Shown here: positions 1 through 12,767 of the stretch, piece after piece
Position numbering within the stretch: position 1 is the first letter of the stretch
Layout: every line of letters begins with the position of its first letter
Origin: Symbiodinium natans
Lineage: Eukaryota > Sar > Dinophyceae > Suessiales > Symbiodiniaceae
Reading direction: 5' to 3'
DNA length: 64,000 bases
NCBI GenBank assembly: GCA_905221605.1
Contig: CAJNDS010000432.1
Location: forward strand, 1 to 64,000
The notes under the pieces: generated by a model
Seen by the model: only the letters and a program-made list of their open reading frames with translations
Told to the model about the DNA's origin: nothing
The model's database searches: none
Program-made: the position numbers and the translations under genes

Positions 1-3000
1 TCCAATCCAACTCTTGCCAACATTCTCAATTTCTTGTCCGAGACTGTGGATGGACAAAATCTTGCATGACCCCCTGCGTTACACGTGTGCGACGGTTGGT
101 AATCGAGCTCCCCGCACCCGTCGAATTTCAATGTTGCGTGCGCATATGGGTGATGCAGGATTTCGGTCATTCACACACATGCACTTTCGAAGCATTGCAA
201 GGACGGCAATGTTAAGATTCAGGGTTTGGAAGGGATGAGCTGCATGATAAGAATGATGCAGGATTTCGTCCATCAACAGTCTGGAGACTTGCAAGTTTTT
301 TCGGAAACTCTGGTCTCTAGACACGGCTGACCAAAGTCAACTGAGGGCCGTATGTGAGGGGCCAGGATGGGGCAGAAAGTCCGGAATGTGGTATTTTTCA
401 AGTTTCAAATTGTTTCCATAGTTTCAAATTAGTTTCCAGTCAGTTTCAAATTAGTTTCAAAATCCAGTTGCAAAATCGCTGTTAAGGGGGAACTGCAATT
501 TCTGTCCGCGCTTTTTGAAAACCAGGAATCTCTGAGATTCCTTCATTTTTTGAATCGCACGTAGGAAAATCCAGTTTCCCCTTAACAGCGATTTTGCAAC
601 TGGATTTTGAAACTATTTTGAAACTAATTTGAAACTACAGAAACGAATTTGAAACTTGAAAAACGCGACATTTCTGCTCTTTGGTGCTTGGCCACACCCG
701 AGAAAGAGGAGCTTGAAGCTGCAAAAAGTACATCTCCGACATTCTTCCAAAAGGCCATTCTCCGACAATCTTCCCAAAAGCCATTCCAGCAACAACTCTT
801 GCCAACAAGTCAGTCAATTATCTTGTCCGAGACTGTGGATGGACAAAATCTTGCATGACCCCCTGCGTTACACGTGTGCGACGGTTGGTAATCGAGCTCC
901 CCGCACCCGTCGAATTTCAATGTTGCGTGCGCATATGGGTGATGCAGGATTTCGGTCATTCACACACATGCACTTTCGAAGCATTGCAAGGACGGCAATG
1001 TTAAGATTCAGGGTCTGGAAGGGATGAGCTGCATGATAAAAATGATGCAGGATTTCGTCCATCAACAGTCTGGAGACTTGCAAGTTTTCGGAAACTTTGG
1101 TCTCTAGTCACGGCTGACCAAAGTCAACTGAGGGCCGTATGTGAGGGGCCAGGATGGGGCAGAAAGTCCGGAATGTGGTATTTTTCAAGTTTCAAATTGT
1201 TTCCATAGTTTCAAATTAGTTTCCAGTCAGTTTCAAATTAGTTTCAAAATCCAGTTGCAAAATCGCTGTTAAGGGGGAACTGCAATTTCTGTCCGCGCTT
1301 TTTGAAAAACAGGAATCTCTGAGATTCCTGCATTTTTTGAATCGCACGTAGGAAAACGCAGTTTCCCCTTAACAGCGATTTCGCAACTGGATTTTGAAAC
1401 TATTTTGAAACTAATTTGAAACTACAGAAACGAATTTGAAACTTGAAAAACGCGACATTTCTGCTCTTGCCACACCCGAGAAAGAGGAGAGCTTAGGCTT
1501 GAAGCTGCAAAAAGTACATCTCCGACATTCTTCCCAAAGGCCATTCTCCGACAATCTTCCCAAAAGCCATTCCAGCAACAACTCTTGCCAACAAGTCAGT
1601 CAATTATCTTGTCCGAGACTGTGGATGGACAAAATCTTGCATGACCCCCTGCGTTACACGTGTGCGACGGTTGGTAATCGAGCTCCCCGCACCCGTCGAA
1701 TTTCAATGTTGCGTGCGCATATGGGTGATGCAGGATTTCGGTCATTCACACACATGCACTTTCGAAGCGTTGCAAGGACAGCAATGTTAAGATTCAGGGT
1801 TTGGAAGGGATGACCTGCGTGATAAAAGTGATGCAGGATTTCGTCCATCAACAGTCTGGAGACTGGCAAGTTTTCGGAAAAACTGGTCTCTAGTCACGGC
1901 TGACCAAAGTCAACGGAGGGCCGTATGTGAGGGGCCAGGATGGGGCAGAAAGTCCGGAATGTGGTATTTTCAAGTTTCAAATTGTTTCCATAGTTTCAAA
2001 TTAGTTTCCAATCAGTTTCAAATTAGTTTCAAAATCCAGTTGCAAAATCGCTGTTAAGGGGGAACTGCAATTTCTGTCCGCGCTTTTTGAAAACCAGGAA
2101 TCTCTGAGATTCCTTCATTTTTTGAGTCGCACGTAGGAAAATGCAGTTTCCCCTTAACAGCGATTTTGCAACTGGATTTTGAAACTATTTTGAAACTAAT
2201 TTGAAACTACAGAAACGAATGTGAAACTTGAAAAACGCGACATTTCTGCTCTTTGGTGCTTGGCCACACCCGAGAAAGAGGAGAGCTTAGGCTTGAAGCT
2301 GCAAAAAGTACATCTCCGACATTCTTCCCAAAGGCCATTCTCCGACAATCTTCCCAAAAGCCATTCCAGCAACAACTCTTGCCAACAAGTCAGTCAATTA
2401 TCTTGTCCGAGACTGTGGATTATCTTGTCCGAGACTGTGGATGGACAAAATCTTGCATGACCCCCTGCGTTACACGTGTGCGACGGTTGGTAATCGAGCT
2501 CCCCGCACCCGTCGAATTTCAATGTTGCGTGCGCATATGGGTGATGCAGGATTTCGGTCATTCACACACATGCACTTTCGAAGCATTGCAAGGACGGCAA
2601 TGTTAAGATTCAGGGTTTGGAAGGGATGAGCTGCATGATAAGAATGATGCAGGATTTCGTCCATCAACAGTCTGGAGACTTGCAAGTTTTTTCGGAATCT
2701 CTGGTCTCTAGACACGGCTGACCAAAGTCAACTGAGGGCCGTATGTGAGGGGCCAGGATGGGGCAGAAAGTCCGGAATGTGGTATTTTTCAAGTTTCAAA
2801 TTGTTTCCATAGTTTCAAATTAGTTGCCAGTCAGTTTCAAATTAGTTTCAAAATCCAGTTGCAAAATCGCTGTTAAGGGGGAACTGCAATTTCTGTCCGC
2901 GCTTTTTGAAAACCAGGAATCTCTGAGATTCCTTCATTTTTTGAATCGCACGTAGGAAAATGCAGTTTCCCCTTAACAGCGATTTTGCAACTGGATTTTG

Positions 3001-6000
3001 AAACTATTTTGAAACTAATTTGAAACTACAGAAACGAATTTGACACTTGAAAAACGCGACATTTCTGCTCTTTGGTGCTTGGCCACACCCGAGAAAGAGG
3101 AGAGCTTAGGCTTGAAGCTGCAAAAAGTACATCTCCGACATTCTTCCCAAAGGCCGTTCTCCGACAATCTTCCCAAAAGCCATTCCAGCAACAACTCTTG
3201 CCAACAAGTCAGTCAATTATCTGGTCCGAGACTGTGGATGGACAAAATCTTGCATGACCCCCTGCGTTACACGTGTGCGACGGTTGGTAATCGAGCTCCC
3301 CGCACCCGTCGAATTTCAATGTTGCGTGCGCATATGGGTGATGCAGGATTTCGGTCATTCACACACATGCACTTTCGAAGCATTGCAAGGACGGCAATGT
3401 TAAGATTCAGGGTTTGGAAGGGATGAGCTGCATGATAAGAATGATGCAGGATTTCGTCCATCAACAGTCTGGAGACTTGCAAGTTTTTTCGGAAACTCTG
3501 GTCTCTAGACACGGCTGACCAAAGTCAACTGAGGGCCGTATGTGAGGGGCCAGGATGGGGCAGAAAGTCCGGAATGTGGTATTTTTCAAGTTTCAAATTG
3601 TTTCCATAGTTTCAAATTAGTTTCCAGTCAGTTTCAAATTAGTTTCAAAATCCAGTTGCAAAATCGCTGTTAAGGGGGAACTGCAATTTCTGTCCGCGCT
3701 TTTTGAAAACCAGGAATCTCTGAGATTCCTTCATTTTTTGAGTCGCACGTAGGAAAATGCAGTTTCCCCTTAACAGCGATTTTGCAACTGGATTTTGAAA
3801 ATATTTTGAAACTAATTTGAAACTACAGAAACGAATTTGAAACTTGAAAAACGCGACATTTCTGCTCTTTGGTGCTTGGCCACACCCGAGAAAGAGGAGC
3901 TTGAAGCTGCAAAAAGTACATCTCCGACATTCTTCCCAGAGGCCATTCTCCGACAATCTTCCCAAAAGCCATTCCAGCAACAACTCTTGCCAACAAGTCA
4001 GTCAATTATCTAGTCCGAGACTGTGGATGGACAAAATCTTGCATGACCCCCTGCGTTACACGTGCGCGACGGTTGGTAATCGAGCTCCCCGCACCCGTCT
4101 CAATGTTGCGTGCGCATATGGGTGATGCAGGATTTCGGTCATTCACACACATGCACTTTCGAAGCATTGCAAGGACGGCAATGTTAAGATTCAGGGTTTG
4201 GAAGGGATGAGCTGCATGATAAGAATGATGCAGGATTTCGTCCATCAACAGTCTGGAGACTTGCAAGTTTTTTCGGAAACTCTGGTCTCTAGACACGGCT
4301 GACCAAAGTCAACTGAGGGCCGTATGTGAGGGGCCAGGATGGGGCAGAAAGTCCGGAATGTGGTATTTTTCAAGTTTCAAATTGTTTCCATAGTTTCAAA
4401 TTAGTTTCCAGTCAGTTTCAAATTAGTTTCAAAATCCAGTTGCAAAATCGCTGTTAAGGGGGAACTGCAATTTCTGTCCGCGCTTTTTGAAAACCAGGAA
4501 TCTCTGAGATTCCTTCATTTTTTGAATCGCACGTAGGAAAATCCAGTTTCCCTTTAACAGCGATTTTGCAACTGGATTTTGAAACTATTTTGAAACTAAT
4601 TTGCAACTACAGAAACGAATTTGAAACTTGAAAAACGCGACATTTCTGCTCTTTGGTGCTTGGCCACACCCGAGAAAGAGGAGAGCTTAGGCTTGAAGCT
4701 GCACAAAGTACATCTCCGACATTCTTCCCAAAGGCCATTCTCCGACAATCTTCCCAAAAGCCATTCCAGCAACAACTCTTGCCAACAAGTCAGTCAATTA
4801 TCTTGTCCGAGACTGTGGATTATCTTGTCCGAGACTGTCTGGAGACTTGCAAGTTTTCGGAAACTCTGGTCTCTAGACACGGCTGACCAAAGTCAACTGA
4901 GGGCCGTATGTGAGGGGCCAGGATGGGGCAGAAAGTCCGGAATGTGGTATTTTCCAAGTTTCAAATTGTTTCCATAGTTTCAAATTAGTTTCCAGTCAGT
5001 TTCAAATTAGTTTCAAAATCCAGTTGCAAAATCGCTGTTAAGGGGGAACTGCAATTTCTGTCCGCGCTTTTTGAAAACCAGGAATCTCTGAGATTCCTTC
5101 ATTTTTTGAGTCGCACGTAGGAAAATGCAGTTTCCCCTTAACAGCGATTTTGCAACTGGATTTTGAAACTATTTTGAAACTAATTTGAAACTACAGAAAC
5201 GAATTTGAAACTTGAAAAACGCGACATTTCTGCTCTTTGGTGCTTGGCCACACCCGAGAAAGAGGAGAGCTTAGGCTTGAAGCTGCAAAAAGTACATCTC
5301 CGACATTCTTCCCAAAGGCCATTCTCCGACAATCTTCCCAAAAGCCATTCCAGCAACAACTCTTGCCAACAAGTCAGTCAATTATCTTGTCCGAGACTGT
5401 GGATTATCTTGTCCGAGACTGTGGATGGACAAAATCTTGCATGACCCCCTGCGTTACACGTGTGCGACGGTTGGTAATCGAGCTCCCCGCACCCGTCGAA
5501 TTTCAATGTTGCGTGCGCATATGGGTGATGCAGGATTTCGGTCATTCACACACATGCACTTTCGAAGCATTGCAAGGACGGCAATGTTAAGATTCAGGGT
5601 TTGGAAGGGATGAGCTGCATGATAAGAATGATGCAGGATTTCGTCCATCAACAGTCTGGAGACTTGCAAGTTTTTTCGGAAACTCTGGTCTCTAGACACG
5701 GCTGACCAAAGTCAACTGAGGGCCGTATGTGAGGGGCCAGGATGGGGCAGAAAGTCCGGAATGTGGTATTTTTCAAGTTTCAAATTGTTTCCATAGTTTC
5801 AAATTAGTTTCCAGTCAGTTTCAAATTAGTTTCAAAATCCAGTTGCAAAATCGCTGTTAAGGGGGAACTGCAATTTCTGTCCGCGCTTTTTGAAAACCAG
5901 GAATCTCTGAGATTCCTTCATTTTTTGAGTCGCGCGTAGGAAAATGCAGTTTCCCCTTAACAGCGATTTTGCAACTGGATTTTGAAACTATTTTGAAACT

Positions 6001-8373
6001 AATTTGAAACTACAGAAACGAATTTGAAACTTGAAAAACGCGACATTTCTGCTCTTTGGTGCTTGGCCACACCCGAGAAAGAGGAGAGCTTAGGCTTGAA
6101 GCTGCAAAAAGTACATCTCCGACATTCTTCCCAAAGGCCATTCTCCGACAATCTTCCCAAAAGCCATTCCAGCAACAACTCTTGCCAACAAGTCAGTCAA
6201 TTATCTTGTCCGAGACTGTCTGGAGACTTGCAAGTTTTCGGAAACTCTGGTCTCTAGTCACGGCTGACCAAAGTCAACTGAGGGCCGTATGTGAGGGGCC
6301 AGGATGGGGCAGAAAGTCCGGAATGTGGTATTTTTCAAGTTTCAAATTGTTTCCATAGTTTCAAATTAGTTTCCAGTCAGTTTCAAATTAGTTTCAAAAT
6401 CCAGTTGCAAAATCGCTGTTAAGGGGGAACTGCAATTTCTGTCCGCGCTTTTTGAAAACCAGGAATCTCTGAGATTCCTTCATTCCCTTAACAGCGATTT
6501 TGCAACTGGATTTTGAAACTATTTTGAAACTAATTTGAAACTACAGAAATGAGTTTGAAACTTGAAAAAACGCGACATTTCTGCTCTTTGGTGCTTGGCC
6601 ACACCCGAGAAAGAGGAGAGCTTAGGCTTGAAGCTGCAAAAAGTACATTCTTCCCAAAGGCCATTCTCCGACAATCTTCCCAAAAGCCATTCCAGCAACA
6701 ACTCTTGCCAACAAGTCAGTCAATTATCTTGTCCGAGACTGTGGATGGACAAAATCTTGCATGACCCCCTGCGTTACACGTGTGCGACGGTTGGTCATCG
6801 AGCTCCCCGCACCCGTCGAATTTCAATGTTGCGTGCGCATATGGGTGATGCAGGATTTCGGTCATTCACACACATGCACTTTCGAAGCATTGCAAGGACG
6901 GCAATGTTAAGATTCAGGGTTTGGAAGGGATGAGCTGCATGATAAAATGATGCAGGATTTCGTCCATCAACAGTCTGGAGACTTGCAAGTTTTCGGAAAC
7001 TCTGGTCTCTAGACACGGCTGACCAAAGTCAACTGAGGGCCGTATGTGAGGGGCCAGGATGGGGCAGAAAGTCCGGAATGTGGTATTTTTCAAGTTTCAA
7101 ATTGTTTCCATAGTTTCAAATTAGTTTCCAGTCAGTTTCAAATTAGTTTCAAAATCCAGTTGCAAAATCGCTGTTAAGGGGGAACTGCAATTTCTGTCCG
7201 CGCTTTTTGAAAACCAGGAATCTCTGAGATTCCTTCATTTTTTGAGTCGCACGTAGGAAAATGCAGTTTCCCCTTAACAGCGATTTTGCAACTGGATTTT
7301 GAAACTATTTTGAAACTAATTTGAAACTACAGAAACGAATTTGAAACTTGAAAAACGCGACATTTCTGCTCTTTGGTGCTTGGCCACACCCGAGAAAGAG
7401 GAGAGCTTAGGCTTGAAGCTGCAAAAAGTACATCTCCGACATTCTTCCCAAAGGCCATTCTCCGACAATCTTCCCAAAAGCCATTCCAGCAACAACTCTT
7501 GCCAACAAGTCAGTCAATTATCTTGTCCGAGACTGTGGATTATCTTGTCCGAGACTGTCTGGAGACTTGCAAGTTTTCGGAAACTCTGGTCTCTAGACAC
7601 GGCTGACCAAAGTCAACTGAGGGCCGTATGTGAGGGGCCAGGATGGGGCAGAAAGTCCGGAATGTGGTATTTTTCAAGTTTCAAATTGTTTCCATAGTTT
7701 CAAATTAGTTTCCAGTCAGTTTCAAATTAGTTTCAAAATCCAGTTGCAAAATCGCTGTTAAGGGGGAACTGCAATTTCTGTCCGCGCTTTTTGAAAACCA
7801 GGAATCTCTGAGATTCCTTCATTTTTTGAGTCGCACGTAGGAAAATGCAGTTTCCCCTTAACAGCGATTTTGCAACTGGATTTTGAAACTATTTTGAAAC
7901 TAATTTGAAACTACAGAAACGAATTTGAAACTTGAAAAACGCGACATTTCTGCTCTTTGGTGCTTGGCCACACCCGAGAAAGAGGAGAGCTTAGGCTTGA
8001 AGCTGCAAAAAGTACATCTCCGACATTCTTCCCAAAGGCCATTCTCCGACAATCTTCCCAAAAGCCATTCCAGCAACAACTCTTGCCAACAAGTCAGTCA
8101 ATTATCTTGTCCGAGACTGTGGATTATCTTGTCCGAGACTGTGGATGGACAAAATCTTGCATGACCCCCTGCGTTACACGTGTGCGACGGTTGGTAATCG
8201 AGCTCCCCGCACCCGTCGAATTTCAATGTTGCGTGCGCATATGGGTGATGCAGGATTTCGGTCATTCACACACATGCACTTTCGAAGCATTGCAAGGACG
8301 GCAATGTTAAGATTCAGGGTTTGGAAGGGATGAGCTGCATGATAAGAATGATGCAGGATTTCGTCCATCAACA
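1..8373. repeat. Tandem satellite array, ~790 bp unit, right end
   Basis: About 10.6 head-to-tail units are visible and the array runs off the left edge. Using one internal landmark (CAAGTTTCAAATTG), copies start near 399, 1186, 1971, 2790, 3587, 4371, 4955, 5774, 6336, 7091 and 7675. Spacings are therefore 787, 785, 819, 797, 784, 584, 819, 562, 755 and 584. The long units are near-identical. The short ones (landmarks 4955, 6336, 7675) lack a block of roughly 235 bp between GAGACTG and GTCTGGAGAC. Several units carry an extra 22-bp tandem duplication next to that block. Homology stops abruptly at about 8373, inside CATCAACAG. Overlapping 60-128 codon frames recur in every unit but shift or break between units, so I treat the array as non-coding. 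Confidence 0.97.
454..613. repeat. Foldback (inverted repeat) inside each satellite unit
   Basis: In the first unit the 42-bp arms lie at 454-495 and 572-613 and are reverse complements with one mismatch. The 76-nt loop contains a second, perfect 9-bp palindrome (AGGAATCTCTGAGATTCCT, 524-542). Outside the arms the GTTTCAAATT-like motifs are also inverted, extending the stem with one 11-nt insertion. The same structure recurs in the later units. The unit near 6421-6500 has lost about 33 bp of loop and right arm. It could form a cruciform, or the transcript a long hairpin; function is unknown. Confidence 0.93.
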
Positions 8374-8820
8374 GTACTACTACTCGTCGACTGGAAGACG
8401 TCGCTTAGTTTGTGAGCTAGCAGTTGAAGTTGAAATGATTTCAAACCTTTTTGCCATAGAACAGTGCCTCAGTGCCCGACGTTAACTTGCAGACCAACAC
8501 CTGTGCTGGTTGACAGGTTTGTTTTCATAAACTCATGCTCACAGCGCAGCAGACTGCATCAGGAATGCCAATATAGCTGTGAGAACTTGGGATTTGAGTG
8601 CTGGTGTGCTGCGCAGAGCTGTAAGAATGGCGATGGAAGTGCTTAGCTGCTGAATGAGGGTCCAAAGTTCCTTATGATATTTCATGTTGGCAGAACGGGC
8701 AGTGGAACCTTCTTGCTGTCACGTCAGTTTGAGTTTGGTTCCAATAGGACGCTGGAGGGCTCAAGGTTGATAAAGCTGCAGAGTACAAGTCTCTAGCAGA
8801 CATCAGCCTGATTGGTCAGG
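8374..8820. other. Intergenic spacer and presumed 5' region
   Basis: This stretch lies between the satellite edge and the first gene. I see no repeat unit, no recognisable exon and no TATA-like or spliced-leader sequence. A 60-codon open frame at 8464-8646 has no recognisable content. Confidence 0.5.
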
Positions 8821-11800
8821 ATGAGGTCCCTGCATCTGCTTTCCATGCTTTTGGTCAGGCTGGGACTTGGGACGTCTTCTGGCGCTCGGGCCCAAGGGCC
8901 TGGCTTGGAGTGGGTGGGCATCAATGGCGGTTTCAGCCAAGATTACTTGGACAGCTTGGGCAGGGTGTGGCACCACACCAAGGACCGGTGGACCTCTTAC
9001 ACGTGGGGCGGCTATTTAGGCGTAAAACCAAGGGATTGGATGAGGCTGGGCCATCCGGAGGGCAACGAGAGCCTCGGCACGTACCAATGCAGAACATGGC
9101 CTCCAGAGTATAGCGAGGATTCTGAGGCCTTGTTGCACCACTATAGCCGTGAGGGTGTTTGGGTGAACCAAACCTTTCGCGTCAACTTGCAAGATCCCGG
9201 TGCGAAGGTGAGCTACTACACGGTCAAGTACAACTTTTGCGAAACCAAGGACCGGGGAGGCAAGACGTGGGACATCGTCATCAACGGCAAGACCGTCAAG
9301 AAAGACTACACTTCGAAATGGGCCCACCACAACACAGACATGTATCATTTCAAGTGCATCCCGACCAAAGACGGCATGATCGAGGTGTCCCTCGTTGGCA
9401 CTTCCAGCAAAAAACCACAGGTGAGGTTTTCCACCTTGGAGTTTCAGAAATCCACAGAGGGCTGCAGCGAATGTGACGATATTGACGGTTCTTGTGGCAA
9501 GGGTTTCTGTAGTGCTTCTACTTTTTACGACCGCAAGCTTGATGGTGGATGGGCCTCTCGTGGCACGTCAACGATGCTTAACCAGCTCGACTTGGAGGAA
9601 CAGCAAGATGCTGTCGAGTGTGTCTGTGACCATGGTGTTGAAGGCGATTCCTGTGAAGTTGGCGCCTGTGCAAACGTGGATTGCAACGAGCCTTTCGGGG
9701 GCTTTTGCACCAATGGGACCTGCACGTGCATCGAAGGTCACTCGGGCAACCACTGTGAGATAGCACCTGCCCGTGACCAGTTCGGCTGCTATGCTCGGGA
9801 CGAGGTCGTATTGAATCGCATGACGGTGTCCACAGTTTGCCTTCCCGAGCTTATTGCAGGTGCGGCCAGGCACGGCAACCTGTTTCGAGGGCCTTCGCCC
9901 ATGAGCACAGTGTCCGACAAGGCTTGAATTTCAGCCGTTGACAAAAACATCTTTGGACCCTCAAGATTGAACCCTGGCCACATATGATTCATCTACCTTC
10001 TCCAGCCCCTCAAATCCTCAGGTACACGCAACTGCACGAACACATAATTCCCAAGTGCGAAATATGCGAATGCCCCCAAGCCTGCGAGGTTCGGCCCGAC
10101 ACCGTGTACTTCTCTTGGACAGCGGATGTCAAGTATGGCAAGCCTGATGCTGCAGGTAGTGAGGGGCGCATCTACGTGAGCAAGCTGAAGGTTCCCTGGA
10201 AGGGCTCCCCAATGCTCGAAAATAGCCTGGCTTTTGAGGGCTTTGTTCGTGCAGGCGGCATCGACATGACAGAGGACGGGATTGTCGGGACACTTTGCGC
10301 CAAGTACTGGCAGCCTTGGATAGAGCACAAGAACAGCCATCTAGACAAAGCGGCCATGGTTCTGGCCGTGTGTGAGGTCAACAGCACGACCATGCAGAGA
10401 CAACGGTTGCCCTGGCAGATAGGCAAGCAGTACCAGGAGTCTGTCACCGCACCTAACACAGGAATCTGGGGTAGCTATCCTCTCAGCGCCTGGTTTGCGC
10501 AGAGGTCTGCTGGCTACGGCTATCTCCTGTACTCCCCGGCTCAGCAGATGTGGACAGCCTGGTATGGGGCCACTGTGGACTACCACACAGGCTACGCAAT
10601 GCATAGCTACCACCGGGATGCACCAGGGATCAGCGACGAGGAGTATGCAGCCTACAAGTACCCTGTGCCACGGGATGTCGTGGAGCCTCGACAGGAATCC
10701 GATGGCCCCTGGCGGGACCACCATCGCACGGGTACCGGTGACCATCAGAAGTCGGCCGCCTGGTGCTATCACCCGATCTTGAAGGACATCGGTCTGCAGA
10801 AGCATGAATACGGCCCTGTCGTCATGCAACAGTACGGCCTGGCAGAAGACCCCGTGGGTATGCCGCCGGAAGGCGAGTTCCGGTATGTGGGCCACAAGGG
10901 GGGCATGGATCTGGTGAACGGCACAAGTGATGACTACGACTATGACTACGGCTATAGTGAAGACGCAGATGTGGCTCGGCAGGCCAATGCTTTGAGACCT
11001 TGCGGGGAGGACTGGATCATGGGCTTCATTTCGGACAAGGGCAACATCTGTGCGAAGATTAGCCGTGTTGGCGAGATCCAAGCCTGGAATATCATCGAGC
11101 CCTCCATTGCGAGAATGGCCTGCAGCTCAAGTGGCGGCAATTGTGCCGATGGCGAGGAGGGCCGTATGGTGCGAATCGCGCCCCTGGGTGCCCCCGAGCA
11201 CGCTGCTCTTTGCGGTCCGGACGCGCGTTTTCTTTTCGGCTATGAGAAGTCTGACCGTACACGGTGGCTAGTGGAGCTGGATGGCGACTGCAATGAGGTG
11301 TCCGAGAAAATGGACGTCACCGCGTACACACACTGGCCACTCTACCAGGACTGGACCACCACCACTGACGGAGCTGTTGTGTGGATTACCAGTTGGCACG
11401 AGGACATCACTGGGAGCCACGGCCCTGTGGGCAGCCCTAACGGTGTCTGGCCTTATGAGTTGAAACCCCGACTAACCGACGAGGTGCCCATGGATGGTGA
11501 ATACCTTTATGGCCTCACTCCGGATGCCCTCAATGAGGCCAAGGTCACCATCTATTATCCGACCTCAGGGGGCTTTGGCTTCACCACCAGCACTTCTACC
11601 ACCCCAGTCAGTGCTGTTGGTCCAGCAGTCACGACGGCCAGCGAGGCCACGACGGCCAGCGTGGCCACGACGGCCAGCGCGGCTGGCACAGCCACTTCTT
11701 CGCTAAGAGCGAGTACTACTGCTGCAGTGAATGTGCCTGTGACCGCGGCCTCGTCTGGCTTTCAGGGTGCGGGAAACCTTACACTTGAAGGTGGATCACA

Positions 11801-11879
11801 AGCTGAATCAAGCACGGCCAGGAGATGGATGTCAAGGTTCTGGTGTGTGCTCTTGGCATGGTCCTGTGTGTGGGTATGA
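8821..11879 (+). CDS. Secreted EGF-repeat protein with Thr/Ser-rich stalk and hydrophobic C-terminus
   Basis: Start ATG at 8821 gives a signal peptide (MRSLHLLSMLLVRLGLGTSS). I propose two exons, 8821-9779 and 10022-11879, with a GT-AG intron; this joins the frames and gives about 938 residues. The first ~200 residues form an extracellular-looking domain with repeated Trp/Tyr and no family I can name firmly. Cys-rich EGF-like segments follow (about residues 220-320: VECVCDHGVEGDSCE, CTCIEGHSGNHCE). Exon 2 opens with CEICECPQACE, then a long Trp/Tyr-rich domain with a DYDYDYGYSED patch. A TTAS/ATTASVATTAS stalk (11600-11720, 18-bp DNA repeats) leads to a hydrophobic end (FWCVLLAWSCVWV), which suggests a GPI or membrane anchor. 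Likely cell-surface or secreted. The exact donor is inferred from phase only. Confidence 0.72.
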
Positions 11880-12767
11880 TATGGAGAAATTCTCGTCGAT
11901 GGTTATCTGAAAAGCTTCTCACACAAACGAGGTCGGATTGTTTCTCTGGCACGGTTTTCTGGCTGGCGCAGCATCTGGCCTCCAGTGAGCGACATGTGGT
12001 GTACAGCTATTCACAGTTATTGCCTCAAGTTAACGCCTTCTTCAGCTTGCTGACGGCTCAGGGTCCTCATGTCTAGAAGTCTACTCGGGTCAACTCAAGC
12101 TTGCAGTTCCAGAACCAGTCTGAGCCTTGATGCTGCCAGGTTTGATTTTGCATAGGCTTGAATTCCAATGCCTCTGCTCCAATGTCTAGACTGCCTTGGG
12201 AGTGTCGTTTAACAGCATCTGTCTGCATAGCTTTGCAGCGTGCGGTCATGAAACAATTCAGCACACAACCGTGGGGTCAAAACTGTAAAGTGAAGCCCAC
12301 GGTCAGAGTTGTGCTTTCGTGGATGGTCCATCAGAAGCCTTGGCAAAAATGTCAGGCTGCGTGCCTCTGTGCGCGAGGTCCAAAAAATCAGCAGCAAGGG
12401 ATGTGTGGTACTTGTGTTTGCAGACATAATGATGGTAATAACATAGGTGGTATAATATCAAGAATAGTACTAAGAAGAATATACAAAGTGGTTCGAGGCA
12501 TGGATCTTCGTTGACTTCCAGGTAGAAGTCTCAGTGTCAACATCAGCTTTTGACAGCGTGTTAAGGCATCCTCCTCATGTGGTAGAGTGTGAACAAGAGG
12601 CACATACGGGACAGCCCTCCACAGGTTTGCAGCAGTGCATGAGCCCTTGGCCCTTGGTGGCTTAAGCTTGGCACTGTTTCGAGACAGGCAGTCTTTCACC
12701 ACGTATCTCCTTTGATGGGGCATGTGAGGGCCAAGCAGGTTTGTTCTAGGTTTTTTTTGATTTCGGC
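11880..12767. other. Intergenic, nothing recognised
   Basis: About 890 bases with only short open frames and no repeat or known exon. It presumably holds the 3' end of the EGF gene and the 5' region of the membrane-protein gene. Confidence 0.4.

Noticed and set aside
1-8373. CRISPR-like array
   Set aside because: Units are ~790 bp, near-identical throughout with no unique spacers; this is a satellite.
10341-11081. 246-codon minus-strand frame
   Set aside because: Antisense to the EGF gene's second exon, which has a signal-bearing, stalk-containing protein.
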